Position numbers and translations under genes: made by a program. This document shows, piece after piece, positions 10,090 to 20,926 of a stretch of 42,504 nt of DNA. The DNA is from Acidithiobacillus sp. (GTDB lineage Bacteria > Pseudomonadota > Gammaproteobacteria > Acidithiobacillales > Acidithiobacillaceae), in the NCBI GenBank assembly GCA_028065135.1, contig JAPTWR010000057.1:1-42504 (forward strand), given 5' to 3'. Positions within the stretch are counted from its first letter, which is position 1. Each line of letters starts with the position of its first letter. Under the pieces are notes generated by a model. It had not been told where the DNA came from. It searched no databases and saw nothing but the letters and a program-made list of their open reading frames with translations.

Positions 10090-13000
10090 GCACTCGCCTG
10101 CGCGAAATTCCTTACAACTACACCTCATTTTCAGACGCCGAGATCGTCCGCCGCCTGATCGGGATGGATGCTTGGCGGCTGCTGGAAGATCTGCGCGAAC
10201 AACGGATCACCGGACGTTCGGCACGGATGCTCTTTGAAGTGCTGGGCGATCTCTGGGTGGTGCAACGCAATCCTTACATCCAGGATGATTTGGCACAGGA
10301 TCGGCATCGCCGCCAAGCCCTCTGGGATGCTCTGGCACATCGCTTGAACGATATCGCCGATCGCGCTGAAGGCAATCCGCTGGTGATCCGTTTGCTGGAG
10401 AGCGCTCGCCTCGCGGTGCGCAACTTTACCCAGCAATTTGATGAAGATCTGGCGCTGCGCAAGAAGGCGGAGCGCCGTCTGCTCAAAATCACCAGCAAAG
10501 ATAATGTCAACTTCAGCGCCTATGCCCGCGTCGCCCACGTCACTGACGCCTCCGACTGGCGTGTGGAACTACCCTTCGTCGTCCTTTATCCCGCCGACGA
10601 GTCCGAGGTGCAGCGCATGGTCGCCGTTTGCCGCGAAATTGGGCTATCCATCATCCCGCGCGGTGGTGGCACCGGCTATACCGGCGGTGCCATTCCACTG
10701 CGCCGCCACTGCGCTGTCATCAATACCGAAAAGCTGGAACAAATGTCGGTGATCGAGATGGTCACGCCGCAGGGCCTGAGCAGCCCTGTCCCCAGCATCT
10801 TTGCGGGTGCAGGTGTGGTCACCAAGATCGTGGCCGATGCGGCCGATGCGGCAGGCCTCGTTTTTGCCGTCGATCCCACATCCATGGACGCCTCTACCAT
10901 CGGCGGGAATATCGCCATGAATGCGGGGGGCAAGAAGGCTGTGCTCTGGGGTACGGCCCTCGACAACCTGCTCTCCTGGCGCATGGTGACCCCCGATGGG
11001 AATTGGCTGGAAGTGGAGCGCCTGGACCATAATCTCGGCAAAATTCACGATCAGCCGGTGGTCCGTTTTCGCCTGAATCGCTTTGCCGCCGATGGACATA
11101 CAACGCTCGGAGAGCCGGAAGTACTCACCCTGCCCGGTGCCAGCTTCCGCAAGGCCGGGTTGGGCAAGGATGTCACCGACAAGTTTCTCGGCGGTCTGCC
11201 AGGCATCCAGAAAGAAGGCTGCGACGGCATTATCACCTCCGGACGCTTCCTGCTCCATCAGATGCCAGCCCATGTGCGCACGGTCTGCCTGGAGTTTTAT
11301 GGCACCGATCTGGATGCCGCGGTACCAGCCATCATCGAAGTGAAATCCTACGTGGAGGGGTTGGAACATGTCCTGCTCACCGGGCTGGAGCACCTGGACG
11401 AGCGCTATCTCAAAGCCATCAAGTACAGCAACAAGGCCCCCCGCCACGAACGCCCGAAGATGCTGTTGCTCACGGATATCGCCAGCGATGACCCTGATGC
11501 AGCGGGTGCGGCAGCGGCGGCGGTGGTACGTATTGCCAACGCCCGAGGCGGTGAGGGCTTTGTCGCCACTACGCCCGAGTCAAGACGCCGATTCTGGGCC
11601 GACCGCAGCCGCACCGCCGCCATTTCCGCCCATACCAATGCGTTCAAAATCAATGAAGATGTGGTCATTCCTCTGGAGAGGCTGGCGGAGTATAGCCGCG
11701 CGGTCGAGCGTATCAATATCGAGCAGTCCATCAGCAGTAAACTGGCCAGCCTCAGCGCACTGGAGGAATATGTCTCCGGTGATCTCGCAGAAATCCGCAA
11801 AGCCAAGGATTATGAAGAAAGCAGTGAAGATCAGGCCATCGTCGACGCCAAAAAGTCCGCCGCCAAGGCACTGATCAGCGATACGCGTCAGCGCTGGCGA
11901 TCGCTGCTGGAGAAGCTGGACATGCTGGCCATGGAGCATCCGGAACTACTGGATGCGCACATGCTGTCCGCCGTGCATCCCGATGATACCCTGGCCGGTC
12001 TCCTGCTGCGCGGTGCCCTGCGCGTCAGTTACCGGGAGCACGTCGGCAAGCCGCTGGAGGCGCTGTTCGCCGGCGATGCATTTGCTGCCGTGCGGTCGCG
12101 TATCCGCGAAATCCACGCAGAAGTACGCCGTGCCCGTCTTTTTGTTGCCCTGCACATGCACGCCGGCGATGGCAACATTCACACCAACATCCCGGTGTTC
12201 TCCAGCGACTACGCCATGCTCCACGAGGCCGACCGGGTGGTGGACCGGATTATGGCCATCGCCCAGAAACTGGGCGGCGTCATCTCAGGCGAACACGGCA
12301 TCGGCATCACCAAGATGCGCTGGCTGGAACCGGAAAAGATTGCCGCTTTCGCGGCTTATAAGGCCAAAGTGGACCCGGACGGCCTCTTCAATCCGGGCAA
12401 GCTGCTGGCGGGCTCCGGGCTGGAAACTGCCTATACGCCCTCTTTACAACTGGTGGAACAGGAAGCGCTGTTGCTGGAAGCCAGCGAGCTGGGTGCCCTC
12501 AATCGTGAGATCAAGGACTGTCTGCGCTGCGGCAAATGCAAGCCGGTCTGCATGACCCATATCCCCCGCGCCAATCTGCTCTACTCACCGCGCGACAAGA
12601 TCCTTGCCACCGGCCTGCTCATCGAGGCCTTTCTCTATGAGGAGCAGACCCGGCGCGGCGTTTCTCAGCAACATTTTGCCGCCCTCAACGATGTGGCCGA
12701 CCATTGCACCACCTGCCACAAGTGCGAGACACCCTGCCCGGTGGATATTGACTTCGGCAAGGTCTCCATTCACATGCGTAACATTCTCCGGGCACGCGGT
12801 GAAAAGTCCTTCAACCTCGGCACCCGGCTGGCCATGAGCTATCTCAATGCCGCCGAACCCGGCAAAGTCCACTTTCTGCGGCGGGTCGTCCTGCAAACCG
12901 CGTACAAGGCACAAGCCCTGGCCCACAAAATCGCCAGACCGCTGTTGCCCAAGGGGCCACCACCGGCCACCACCGGTAAAGCGCCGATACGCGCCGAAGT

Positions 13001-13919
13001 CATCCACTTCCTGCGCAAACCTCTGCCCACCAAGATGGGTGCGCAGACCATGCGTCAACTCCTCGCCATTGTCGACGACAAGACGGTCCCTATCATCCGC
13101 GACAGCGCCAAGGTCACGGACGGCAGCGATGCGGTGTTCTATTTCCCCGGTTGCGGCAGTGAGCGGCTCTTCAGCGAGATCGGCTTGGCGACGCTGGCCA
13201 TGTTGCATCATGTTGGCGCGCAGACCGTGCTGCCGCCCGGCTATCTCTGCTGCGGCTATCCGCAGACGGCGGGCGGGCAGGAAGACAAAGGTCAGGAAAT
13301 TTCGATACGCAACCAGGTGCTCTTTCACCGGGTCGCCAATACCCTGAATTATCTGGATATCAAAACGGTCATCCTGTCCTGCGGCACCTGCATGGACCAA
13401 CTGCTGCAATACCAGTTCCAGCAGATTTTTCCCGGCTGCCGCCTGCTGGATATCCATGAATATCTGATGGAACGGGGTGTCGCGCTGGACGGTGTAAAGG
13501 GCGTGCAGTATCTCTATCATGATCCCTGCCACAGCCCCATGAAGACGTACAAACCCCAGGCCGTGGCGTCACAGTTGCTCGGGCAACAGGTGCTGGACTC
13601 CGCCCGCTGCTGCGGCGAAGCCGGCACCTTGGCCAGCAGCCGCCCGGACGTCGCGACCCAGTTGCGCTTCCGCAAGGAGGAGGTACTCAAGGAGGGCATC
13701 CTCCAACTCACCGGTAAAGAGCGCGCGGAGAACGGCAACGTCAAACTACTCACGAGTTGCCCGGCCTGCCAGCAGGGCCTGGAACGTTATCGCGAAGACA
13801 CGGGTCTCGACACCGACTACATCGTCGTCGAACTGGCGCGTACGATACTTGGAGCGCAATGGCAGCAGAGTTTCATTGATGCCACCCACCAGGGGGGTAT
13901 TGAGCGGGTTTTACTCTGA
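10086..13919 (+). CDS. Large FAD-linked oxidase with Fe-S and CCG domains (DUF3683 type)
   Basis: A 1277-residue composite oxidoreductase. After an N-terminal DUF3683-like region (to about 160) comes an FAD-binding type 4 domain (about 165-300; [33 protein letters not shown]). A long middle section follows, then an FAD-oxidase C-terminal domain with [16 protein letters not shown] and SGEHGIG near 690-740. Two [4Fe-4S] motifs ([23 protein letters not shown]) lie near 815-880. Two Cys-rich CCG domains ([10 protein letters not shown]...CCGYP and YHDPCHSP...CCGEAG) lie near 1020-1180. The layout combines a D-lactate/glycolate dehydrogenase with a GlpC/LldE-like electron-transfer module, so it probably oxidises a 2-hydroxyacid and passes electrons onward. 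The substrate is unknown. Start and stop overlap both neighbours. Confidence 0.85.
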   Translation: MSTRLREIPYNYTSFSDAEIVRRLIGMDAWRLLEDLREQRITGRSARMLFEVLGDLWVVQRNPYIQDDLAQDRHRRQALWDALAHRLNDIADRAEGNPLVIRLLESARLAVRNFTQQFDEDLALRKKAERRLLKITSKDNVNFSAYARVAHVTDASDWRVELPFVVLYPADESEVQRMVAVCREIGLSIIPRGGGTGYTGGAIPLRRHCAVINTEKLEQMSVIEMVTPQGLSSPVPSIFAGAGVVTKIVADAADAAGLVFAVDPTSMDASTIGGNIAMNAGGKKAVLWGTALDNLLSWRMVTPDGNWLEVERLDHNLGKIHDQPVVRFRLNRFAADGHTTLGEPEVLTLPGASFRKAGLGKDVTDKFLGGLPGIQKEGCDGIITSGRFLLHQMPAHVRTVCLEFYGTDLDAAVPAIIEVKSYVEGLEHVLLTGLEHLDERYLKAIKYSNKAPRHERPKMLLLTDIASDDPDAAGAAAAAVVRIANARGGEGFVATTPESRRRFWADRSRTAAISAHTNAFKINEDVVIPLERLAEYSRAVERINIEQSISSKLASLSALEEYVSGDLAEIRKAKDYEESSEDQAIVDAKKSAAKALISDTRQRWRSLLEKLDMLAMEHPELLDAHMLSAVHPDDTLAGLLLRGALRVSYREHVGKPLEALFAGDAFAAVRSRIREIHAEVRRARLFVALHMHAGDGNIHTNIPVFSSDYAMLHEADRVVDRIMAIAQKLGGVISGEHGIGITKMRWLEPEKIAAFAAYKAKVDPDGLFNPGKLLAGSGLETAYTPSLQLVEQEALLLEASELGALNREIKDCLRCGKCKPVCMTHIPRANLLYSPRDKILATGLLIEAFLYEEQTRRGVSQQHFAALNDVADHCTTCHKCETPCPVDIDFGKVSIHMRNILRARGEKSFNLGTRLAMSYLNAAEPGKVHFLRRVVLQTAYKAQALAHKIARPLLPKGPPPATTGKAPIRAEVIHFLRKPLPTKMGAQTMRQLLAIVDDKTVPIIRDSAKVTDGSDAVFYFPGCGSERLFSEIGLATLAMLHHVGAQTVLPPGYLCCGYPQTAGGQEDKGQEISIRNQVLFHRVANTLNYLDIKTVILSCGTCMDQLLQYQFQQIFPGCRLLDIHEYLMERGVALDGVKGVQYLYHDPCHSPMKTYKPQAVASQLLGQQVLDSARCCGEAGTLASSRPDVATQLRFRKEEVLKEGILQLTGKERAENGNVKLLTSCPACQQGLERYREDTGLDTDYIVVELARTILGAQWQQSFIDATHQGGIERVLL

Positions 13920-14317
13920 TGGCCCCGAACCCTTCGCCCAACATTAAGGCAGCACCCGTACTGACCGCGATCGATGGTATTCTCGACCTGCACGCGTTCC
14001 GCCCCAAAGAAGTGCCCGACCTGATCCGCGAATACCTCCGCAGTTGCCGCGCTGCTCACGTCACGGAAATTCGTATCATCCACGGTAAAGGCAAGGGCAT
14101 ACTCCGCGAAACCGTCCACACGCTGCTCCGCCGCGAGCCCATGGTCCGGAATTTTCGTCTGGCCAATGACCGCAGCGGTTGGGGTGCAACCCTGGTCGAT
14201 ATTTATCCGCCGGGCGTTCCCTTACCACCCCGCAGTGCACCGGCTTCAAAGGCACAGATGCTGGAATCGGCACCCGGCTGGTATCGTCTGCTGCAACGTA
14301 TTTTCGTTAAACGCTAA
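13919..14317 (+). CDS. Smr domain protein
   Basis: A 132-residue protein with a stand-alone Smr (MutS2-related) domain: LDLHAFRPKEV near residue 22, then IRIIHGKGKGIL near 50 and the C-terminal part of the fold. Family members are nucleases or RNA/DNA-binding proteins. The start overlaps the stop of the large oxidoreductase by 1 bp. Whether it has nuclease activity cannot be judged here. Confidence 0.85.
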   Translation: MAPNPSPNIKAAPVLTAIDGILDLHAFRPKEVPDLIREYLRSCRAAHVTEIRIIHGKGKGILRETVHTLLRREPMVRNFRLANDRSGWGATLVDIYPPGVPLPPRSAPASKAQMLESAPGWYRLLQRIFVKR

Positions 14318-14325
14318 GGATAAAC

Positions 14326-14952
14326 ATGGCTCAGGAGGGCGTCAGCAAATTTCACCTGGACTGGCAGGCGGGTCCTGTCATTGACTGTCCAGACCGGTGC
14401 CTGCTCAGCCATTGGCGCGATGTACTACATGCCCACGGCCTGATTGGTGCTGATCCCGCCCGTTACGGCGGCATCGGTTTTGGTAACGTGAGTTGTCGTT
14501 GCGACGGCGGTTTTCTGATCACTGCCACCCAAACAGGTCACCTCGCCACTTTAACACCCGACCATTTCTGTCAGGTCACCCGCTGGGATATTGTCCACAA
14601 CCAACTCGGGGCCGAGGGACCACAGCCACCCTCCTCAGAAGCCCTCAGCCATGCGGCCTGCTATGACGCCCATCCGGAAATTCTCTGGGTCTTCCACATT
14701 CACGATCCGCTGCTCTGGCAACAAGCCGCGGTTCTGGGGTTGCCAGCCACCCCTCCGGCTGCAGAATACGGCACCCCCGCCATGGCCCTGGCCGTATCTC
14801 ACCTCGCCGGACAGGGTCGGTTACCCCTGCTCATCCGGATGGCCGGCCACGAAGACGGGCTCATCGCCGCGGGCCATGACGCCGGAGAGATCGGCGCCGT
14901 GCTGTTAAACGCCGTTGCCGAAGCTCAGGCCTCCAGCGCCTTGCGCAGGTAG
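14326..14952 (+). CDS. Class II aldolase/adducin family protein
   Basis: A 208-residue protein with the class II aldolase fold. YGGIGFGNVSCR is the substrate-phosphate loop region, PSSEALSHAACYDAH carries the catalytic acid and a histidine, and VFHIHD supplies the His-x-His zinc ligands. A third metal histidine is probably in AGHEDGLIAAG. Similar proteins act on sugar phosphates such as fuculose- or methylthioribulose-phosphate; the substrate is unassigned. It is the last gene of the rightward run starting at pcnB. Its 3' end overlaps the convergent exonuclease gene by 28 bp. Confidence 0.8.
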   Translation: MAQEGVSKFHLDWQAGPVIDCPDRCLLSHWRDVLHAHGLIGADPARYGGIGFGNVSCRCDGGFLITATQTGHLATLTPDHFCQVTRWDIVHNQLGAEGPQPPSSEALSHAACYDAHPEILWVFHIHDPLLWQQAAVLGLPATPPAAEYGTPAMALAVSHLAGQGRLPLLIRMAGHEDGLIAAGHDAGEIGAVLLNAVAEAQASSALRR

Positions 14953-15587
14953 AAGTCCATATCGGTGAGATTATTGAGGGCCCAGCGTCGGTAATCATCG
15001 GGCAGATCGGCAATTTTCACACCCTTGTGCTTGCCGAAAGGCATCGTCTCGGGAATCCGTGCGCGCTCGCTGAACTCCCATAAATCTTCCCAGGAATGGG
15101 GTCGCACCGAGAGAATGACCTTGTTCAACAGAATCCGGCAAAACTTCACGTCCGCCAGTGCGGAGTGGGCGTTTTTGAGGTTATCCCGGGTCTTGTGCTT
15201 ATCCTTGCTGAAGTGATACATCAATGCCGACTGGGAATGGCTATCCACCTCTGGCCAGAGCTTGCGGGTCATGGCATAAGTGCAGATGCGCTTGACGTCG
15301 GGCTTACCGATCACCCCCCAGTCGTAATCTATGCTATGACCAACCAGATACCCTGTGTCTTCAGGCAACTGAAAGCTGCTCGCGGGTGGGCTTTCCAACA
15401 GATCTTCCTCGAGAATATGGTGTACCGCCATCGCTCCCATCTCAATGGGCTTGGCCGGTCGGTAACGCTGCACAAACTGTTCCTCCACCGCCAGCGTCTT
15501 CAGATCGCTCACCGCCAGCCAGGCCGCCTCAATCAGATCAGGCTCCACCCGGCCCGTCGTTTCGGTATCAAAAATCAATGCGCGCAT
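14925..15587 (-). CDS. DnaQ-family 3'-5' exonuclease with C-terminal DUF3820 (exonuclease X-like)
   Basis: A 220-residue DEDD exonuclease: ALIFDTETTG (ExoI, Asp and Glu), VGHSIDYDWGVI (ExoII) and NAHSALADVKF (ExoIII, His and Asp). A C-terminal segment MPFGKHKGVKIADLPDDYRR is the DUF3820 signature often joined to such exonucleases. I set the start at the ATG at 15587 because GAGG lies 7 nt upstream; an in-frame ATG 99 bp further out lacks support. Likely role: DNA repair or RNA trimming in the cytoplasm. It converges on the aldolase gene. Confidence 0.88.
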   Translation of the reverse strand: MRALIFDTETTGRVEPDLIEAAWLAVSDLKTLAVEEQFVQRYRPAKPIEMGAMAVHHILEEDLLESPPASSFQLPEDTGYLVGHSIDYDWGVIGKPDVKRICTYAMTRKLWPEVDSHSQSALMYHFSKDKHKTRDNLKNAHSALADVKFCRILLNKVILSVRPHSWEDLWEFSERARIPETMPFGKHKGVKIADLPDDYRRWALNNLTDMDFYLRKALEA

Positions 15588-15818
15588 ACAAAACCTCATC
15601 CCGGATCCGGCGAAAAAATGCAGGGTAAATGCCTGCTTCGCAATGGGCAAGCGCCCATGCCCGATGGAACCCTGCGAAAAACACAACAGCTCATTGTTTA
15701 CACTACCGCTTTATCCAGACATTGCTTTTTTCATCTGGCAACCCCATTCATACAAGGGAGAGTAAAAATACGTAATTTACGTTATCATGTCGACGTGTTA
15801 GTTCACAGGAGTCAAAAC

Positions 15819-16511
15819 ATGAACCAGGACCAGAACCCGTACCAGTTTCCAGACAGCATGAATCCGGCAGGAGTTGGCCGTGGCACATCCATTGGCGCAC
15901 TCATGGGCAAAACCTATGCACTGCTCGCCGCCACCCTCGTGGTGTCTGCCGTTGCCTCGGTGTATGGCATGCACTCGGCATTCGCCTACCAGCATCCCTT
16001 CATCCTGATGATCGGTTCCTTTGCCCTGCTCTTTGCGGTGCAGTACACCGGTGCGCACCGCAGTCCCCTTGCGGTTCCCCTGGTTTTCCTGTTCGCCGGC
16101 GGCATGGGCATGATGATGGGCCCGGCCATTGAGACGTATCTGCGAATGCCGGGTGGCGCCTCGATCATTGCCGAGGCCTTGGGTACTACCGCGGCCATGT
16201 TTGTTGGACTGTCCGCGTATGCCCTGACCACCCGACGGGATTTCAGCAACATCGGCGGCTTCCTGATCACCGGCCTGGTGCTGGCCATCGTGGTCTCTCT
16301 GCTGAACATCTTCCTGCTCCATATCCCCGCATTGCAACTGGCCATTGCCGGCGTACTGGTACTGGTCTTCAGCGGCCTGATCCTTTTTGACACCCAGCGT
16401 ATGATTCGCGGCGGCATTCAAGAGCCTGTCCTGCTTGTTGTCGGCCTCTACCTGGATATCATCAATCTCTTCATGGCATTGCTCGAAATCTTCGGGGGCA
16501 ACCGCAATTAA
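15819..16511 (+). CDS. Bax inhibitor-1 (UPF0005/YccA) family membrane protein
   Basis: A 230-residue integral membrane protein with about seven hydrophobic helices between residues 28 and 225. It contains FVGLSAYALTTRRDFS and the conserved C-terminal acidic pair in FDTQRMIRGG and LYLDIINLFMALLEIFG. Bacterial members are calcium-leak channels or FtsH-associated modulators. The start ATG is preceded by CACAGGAG. It is a single-gene unit closed by an intrinsic terminator. The much longer upstream open frame is a chance extension. Confidence 0.92.
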   Translation: MNQDQNPYQFPDSMNPAGVGRGTSIGALMGKTYALLAATLVVSAVASVYGMHSAFAYQHPFILMIGSFALLFAVQYTGAHRSPLAVPLVFLFAGGMGMMMGPAIETYLRMPGGASIIAEALGTTAAMFVGLSAYALTTRRDFSNIGGFLITGLVLAIVVSLLNIFLLHIPALQLAIAGVLVLVFSGLILFDTQRMIRGGIQEPVLLVVGLYLDIINLFMALLEIFGGNRN

Positions 16512-16517
16512 TCACCG

Positions 16518-16551
16518 CGTCCTTCCTGCATCGCTGGGAGGGACGATTTTT
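16518..16551 (+). terminator. Intrinsic terminator after the Bax inhibitor-1 gene
   Basis: A 10-bp stem (CGTCCTTCCT with GGGAGGGACG, two G-U pairs) around an 8-nt loop is followed by ATTTTT. It starts 6 bp past the stop codon and separates this gene from mutS. Confidence 0.8.
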
Positions 16552-16628
16552 CTGAACGCATGGCACGCAAGTGTTTGCCATATCGCCATCGGGGATGTCA
16601 GACATCGCCTTTTCCCGTTTGATAAACC

Positions 16629-19169
16629 ATGACTGATCCTACTCCTCTGCAAAACCACACCCCCATGATGCGCCAGTATTTCGGGCTGAAGGAACAATGC
16701 CCGGATGCGCTGCTTTTCTATCGCATGGGGGATTTCTATGAGCTATTCTTTGACGATGCTGAAAAAGCCGCCCGCCTCCTCGGCATCACCCTCACCAGCC
16801 GTGGACAAAGCGCAGGACAGGCTATTCCCATGGCGGGGGTACCCGTCCAGAGCGTAGATGGCTATCTCGCGAAACTGGTGCGTCTGGGCGAACGGGTGGC
16901 CATCGGTGAGCAGATTGGCGATCCGGCCACCGCCAAAGGTCCCGTGGAACGCGCCATCGTGCGGGTCATCACCCCCGGTACCATCATTGACGGTGCCTTA
17001 TTGGATGCCGGCCAGGAGCCTCTGCTCCTGGCCCTCTGTCCGGACGGTCCGCGTTGTGGCCTGGCCTGGCTGGATGCCGCCGGAGGACGCCTCATGGTGA
17101 GTGAGGTAGCCGACACCGCCATCGCAGATGCCATAGCGCGGCGTCCCGTCGCAGAAATCATCGCCCCGGAAGATACGTCGCTTCCAGTCGGAATCGACCC
17201 GCAAAAATTGCAACTCCTGGAGAAAACCGGCTTTCAAACTCGGCGCACCGAGGCAGTACTTGAACGCTATTTTGGGGAACGACTGGCGAGTTTCGGGTGC
17301 AACGACTGGCCCCTCGCCCTACGCGCCGCCGCCGCGCTCCTGAGTTATGCCGAGACCCAACTGCGCAGCAATCTGACCCAAATTCAGCGAATTCACCCGG
17401 AGCGCACTGAAGAAGAGCTCTATCTGGACGCGACCGCCTTGCGGGCATTGGAAGTGGTGGAAAGCCTGCAAGGAAATGGTCCCACTTTGCTCACTTTGTT
17501 GCAAAAAACCCAGACGGCCATGGGCGCCCGCTTGCTCCGTCGCTGGCTTCTGCGACCACTACGCCAAGGACCCGTGCTTGCGGCCCGTCAGGAAGTCGTC
17601 GCAGCGCTCACCCAAGGCAGCGGGCCAATCACCATCCAGAAGGCCTTGCACGGTATCGCGGACGCGGAACGCATTCTCACCCGCGTCGCCCTGAATAGGG
17701 CGAGCCCCCGTGATCTCGCCCAACTTCGCAGCACCTTGCAGGCGCTACCCACGCTGCGCACCGCCGTCGAAGAAACAGGGCATCCTGCATTGACTGTTTA
17801 TCAGGAGCGCATAGCGCTCTTTGCCGCCCTCCGCACGCTGCTGGAAGAGTCCTTAGTGGATGCCCCGCCCATGACCCAGCGGGATGGTGGTTACATTCGT
17901 GCCGGTTACGATGCCGAGTTAGATCGACTGCAGCAACTCAGCCAGAATTTGCAGGAGGTGCTGCGTGATCTGGAGCAGCAGGAACGCCAGCGCACCGGCA
18001 TCGCCCAACTCAAAATCCAGTTCAACCGGGTGCATGGCTTTTACATAGAAATCAGCCGCAGCTACCAAGGACCCATTCCCGACGACTATCGCCGCCGCCA
18101 AACCACCAAGAACGCGGAACGCTACATCAATGACGCCCTGAAAGTAATCGAAGATCAGGCCCTCTCGGCAGAGAGTCTGGCCCTGAGCCGGGAGCGCCTG
18201 CTCTTCATGCGAATCCTGGAAGCGGCAGCCCCCGAAGTACCGGCCCTGCAAGACGCCATGACCGCCGTCGCCGAACTGGACGGTCTCAGCACGCTGGCTG
18301 AACGCGCCATCACCCTGCACTGGTATGCCCCGCATTTCGTCACAGAATCGCTTTTACACGTCCGCGACGGCCGCCATCCCGTCGTAGAAGCCCAGATCGG
18401 CAGTAATTTCGTGCCCAACGATCTCGATTTTGATAAAGAGCAGCGGATGCTGCTTATCACCGGTCCCAATATGGGCGGCAAATCCACCTACATGCGGCAA
18501 ACAGCGCTCATCGTCCTGCTCGCCCACATCGGCAGCTGGGTGCCTGCCCGCGAAGCCATCATTGGCCCCATCGACCAGATTTTCACCCGCATCGGCGCTG
18601 CCGACGATCTGGCCGGTGGTCGCTCCACCTTCATGGTGGAAATGAGCGAAACAGCGCGCATCCTCCATCTCGCCACGGCCCAAAGCCTGGTGATTCTGGA
18701 TGAAATCGGGCGAGGCACCGCCACTTATGATGGCCTCTCCATCGCCTGGGCCACGGCCGAGGCACTGGTGGAACGGGGTGCCTGCACGCTCTTCGCCACC
18801 CACTATTTTGAACTGACGGAACTGGATCTTCCCGGCCTGCGTAACGCCCATCTCGACGCTTTGACGCAAGGGGATCAGGTCGTATTCCTGCATCGGGTGG
18901 AGAGTGGTCCGGCCACCCAGAGCTACGGACTGGCGGTTGCCAAGCTTGCCGGAGTTCCAGATTCAGTCGTGCGGCGCGCTCGCCAACGACTCATTCAACT
19001 GGAAGACATCGCCCAGCAATCGGTCAGCAATACAGTACCCGCCCAGTTGCCCCTCTTCCAGGTCGCTCCACATCCGGCGGTGCATCGATTAAGTCAGCTG
19101 GAACCGGACCAACTCAGCCCCAGGCAGGCTCTGGATCTGCTCTATACACTCAAAGAATTGGCACAATAA
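16629..19169 (+). CDS. mutS: DNA mismatch repair protein MutS
   Basis: ATP-dependent mismatch recognition. The 846 residues match MutS1. The N-terminal domain has the Phe-x-Glu reader in [12 protein letters not shown] near residue 36. The lever/clamp region follows. The ATPase domain carries Walker [10 protein letters not shown] near 615, Walker [11 protein letters not shown] near 690 and the [11 protein letters not shown] switch near 722. The C-terminus ends with a helix-turn-helix and a [14 protein letters not shown] tail. mutL is not in the window. Confidence 0.98.
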   Translation: MTDPTPLQNHTPMMRQYFGLKEQCPDALLFYRMGDFYELFFDDAEKAARLLGITLTSRGQSAGQAIPMAGVPVQSVDGYLAKLVRLGERVAIGEQIGDPATAKGPVERAIVRVITPGTIIDGALLDAGQEPLLLALCPDGPRCGLAWLDAAGGRLMVSEVADTAIADAIARRPVAEIIAPEDTSLPVGIDPQKLQLLEKTGFQTRRTEAVLERYFGERLASFGCNDWPLALRAAAALLSYAETQLRSNLTQIQRIHPERTEEELYLDATALRALEVVESLQGNGPTLLTLLQKTQTAMGARLLRRWLLRPLRQGPVLAARQEVVAALTQGSGPITIQKALHGIADAERILTRVALNRASPRDLAQLRSTLQALPTLRTAVEETGHPALTVYQERIALFAALRTLLEESLVDAPPMTQRDGGYIRAGYDAELDRLQQLSQNLQEVLRDLEQQERQRTGIAQLKIQFNRVHGFYIEISRSYQGPIPDDYRRRQTTKNAERYINDALKVIEDQALSAESLALSRERLLFMRILEAAAPEVPALQDAMTAVAELDGLSTLAERAITLHWYAPHFVTESLLHVRDGRHPVVEAQIGSNFVPNDLDFDKEQRMLLITGPNMGGKSTYMRQTALIVLLAHIGSWVPAREAIIGPIDQIFTRIGAADDLAGGRSTFMVEMSETARILHLATAQSLVILDEIGRGTATYDGLSIAWATAEALVERGACTLFATHYFELTELDLPGLRNAHLDALTQGDQVVFLHRVESGPATQSYGLAVAKLAGVPDSVVRRARQRLIQLEDIAQQSVSNTVPAQLPLFQVAPHPAVHRLSQLEPDQLSPRQALDLLYTLKELAQ

Positions 19170-19232
19170 AACAGGCTGAGGCACGCACAGAAACCTGATC
19201 GTCCACTATCACAAAACAGGGGGAAACCAGAT

Positions 19233-19439
19233 ATGCTCATTGTTATTGAAGGCGTAATGCTCCAAGACAGGTGGAAATTCCGACCATCGGACCGGGCGAA
19301 ATTGCTACGCTTCGCCACTCAAAATAATCTAAGTATCGGTATGAAGGAAGGGTCCATTCCGCATGTTGACGGGCTTGCCTCCGGCATAACTGAAGAAGTT
19401 CGGCGCGACGCAGTGGCTTATGATGCACTGGTTCATTAG
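19233..19439 (+). CDS. Possible small protein of unknown function
   Basis: A 68-codon frame starting at an ATG 9 nt after a GGGGGAAA ribosome-site-like run and overlapping the DedA gene start by 20 bp. I recognise no domain; the product is mixed hydrophilic without a membrane segment. It could be a real short gene translationally coupled to the DedA gene, or a leader with a chance frame. Confidence 0.3.
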   Translation: MLIVIEGVMLQDRWKFRPSDRAKLLRFATQNNLSIGMKEGSIPHVDGLASGITEEVRRDAVAYDALVH

Positions 19440-19950
19440 CACTTTCACCTATCTGATTACCACGGCAACGCCCATGCTCCACACTTATGGGCTGTGGGCC
19501 CTGGTTGGCATCCTGTTCATCGAAAACCTGGGCATTGTTTTCGCACCCGGGGAGGCCGTCATCGTAACCGCCGGGTTTCTGGCCGCCAAAGGCGTATTTC
19601 CGATCTGGCTGGTCATTCCGCTGGGCATTCTAGCCGCCGTCTTGGGTGGCTACCTTGCCTACGCTTTGGGTGCGCGTTACGGGCACAAGGGGCTTTTGCG
19701 GTATGGTCACCACGTCTGGATCAAACCGTCCATGGTGGACAGAGTCCATCATTTTTTTCATCGTTTCGGTGCACCAGTCGTAGCCATCGGCCGCTTTATC
19801 GTGCCACTGCGCCAGTTACAGGGCTACATCGCCGGCAGTGCGGAAATGGGATTTCCGGTCTTTGCGATCTGGAGCGCGGTCGGCGGCATATTGTGGGTGT
19901 GCGCATGGAGCGGTGGAGCCTATATGCTGGCGGCACAGATTCCCGCCTAG
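19420..19950 (+). CDS. DedA family (SNARE-associated domain) membrane protein
   Basis: A 176-residue inner-membrane protein with the DedA pattern: an N-terminal re-entrant region GILFIENLGIVFAPGEAVIV, the glycine-rich GGYLAYALGARYG, RFGAPVVAIGRFIVPLRQ with the conserved GRF-P-R motif, and AGSAEMGFPVFAIWSAVGGI. DedA proteins are proposed lipid scramblases/transporters needed for envelope integrity. Two adjacent ATGs (19420, 19423) are possible starts. Confidence 0.88.
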   Translation: MMHWFISTFTYLITTATPMLHTYGLWALVGILFIENLGIVFAPGEAVIVTAGFLAAKGVFPIWLVIPLGILAAVLGGYLAYALGARYGHKGLLRYGHHVWIKPSMVDRVHHFFHRFGAPVVAIGRFIVPLRQLQGYIAGSAEMGFPVFAIWSAVGGILWVCAWSGGAYMLAAQIPA

Positions 19951-20107
19951 CAGCCTTATGTCGGTCTTGGCTCACGACCTGGCACGTATGGTGGACCCTG
20001 CCGGGGACGCGGCGTCTATTTTCTGAATCATCGTTGGGACGACCACCTGCATGTCCTCCACCAACTGAAACCCGCAGGTGCTTTGAGCAGTGCCGAAAAG
20101 GGAGATC

Positions 20108-20923
20108 ATGAGAATCTATAGGATGTACCGCAAAGACACTGATATTGTTGCTGTCAAGGACGGATTCTCCTACCCAGGATTCTTCTTCACCTGGTTTTGG
20201 GCGTTCGCCAAAAGATTGTGGGGTGTTGGAATATTCTTTTTTCTCCTGAATATCGTGGCCTTTTCATTTTTCGCGTGGATGCCTTACAAGAACTTCCCCG
20301 CTATCCATCATCTGCCATCCTTATGGATGGCCGTCAATTTTTCCGCCTGGATGGCCAAAGCTCTACTGGGTTATTTCGGGAACCGCTTGAAAGGAAACCA
20401 GCTAATACGACAAGGATATACACGTCTGCCCGGCATGATTCGCGCAAAAAATATTCATGAAGCAACCATCATTGGCATGTCGTTGCCGGCAGACCACCAA
20501 AACAATCTTCGCGATGGTCGCCATGCGACTCGATGGATAGGTGGAACGATTTTGGTTTTATGGTCATTTTTCCTGTATGTGTCGCCATTGCCCAATATGG
20601 CCATCTACCCCGCCGTCCATGATGGCGCCTCAAAAAACAATAACTCACTTGGCGTGGGCCGCATGCTGGAAGTTGGAAACCGCACCTTTCCATTATTTGG
20701 CACGCAACAGCCAGAAGCATTGGAGGTTTCATTGAAAAGCTCCACGGGATTCTTTCCAGTCCGTGTTTGTTTGTATTCTGGCCAACAGCGCAACAAGAGC
20801 GACCACCATGGTGGGATTTGGGGAGCGGGGACTAACGTCCGAATTCAGGGATGCGTCACCGATAGGCAGAGCCCCCTTGGAATGAAGTGTCAGGGCTTCC
20901 CGTGCCATACAATTTGTACCTGA
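20108..20923 (+). CDS. DUF2628 membrane protein with unusual C-terminus
   Basis: A 271-residue product. The first 150 residues are a DUF2628 domain: GFSYPGFFFTWFWAFAKRLWG followed by hydrophobic helices near 38-60 and 70-90, then a basic linker and another helix near 143-160. The remainder has no match I recognise, and its last 30 or so codons run through the long imperfect hairpin at 20830-20926. The 3' end may therefore be an insertion-altered or fused tail. The start at 20108 has GGGAG 3 nt upstream; the in-frame codon at 20090 is less likely. Function unknown. Confidence 0.6.
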   Translation: MRIYRMYRKDTDIVAVKDGFSYPGFFFTWFWAFAKRLWGVGIFFFLLNIVAFSFFAWMPYKNFPAIHHLPSLWMAVNFSAWMAKALLGYFGNRLKGNQLIRQGYTRLPGMIRAKNIHEATIIGMSLPADHQNNLRDGRHATRWIGGTILVLWSFFLYVSPLPNMAIYPAVHDGASKNNNSLGVGRMLEVGNRTFPLFGTQQPEALEVSLKSSTGFFPVRVCLYSGQQRNKSDHHGGIWGAGTNVRIQGCVTDRQSPLGMKCQGFPCHTICT

Positions 20924-20926
20924 CGA
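20830..20926. repeat. Long imperfect hairpin element, weakly attC-like
   Basis: Outer arms CGTC (20836-20839) and GACG (20922-20925) enclose CGAATT/AATTTG. Inner arms GGCA (20865) with TGCC (20903-20906) enclose GAGCCC with GGGCTT. The result is an approximately 95-bp interrupted palindrome. An ACTAAC at the left end is reminiscent of an integron recombination-site core, but the other core is not recognisable. It covers the 3' end of the DUF2628 gene. Confidence 0.3.

Noticed and set aside
15096..15818. The 241-codon 5' extension of the Bax inhibitor-1 frame
   Set aside because: It runs antisense to the exonuclease gene; a strong ribosome site and the family N-terminus support the start at 15819.
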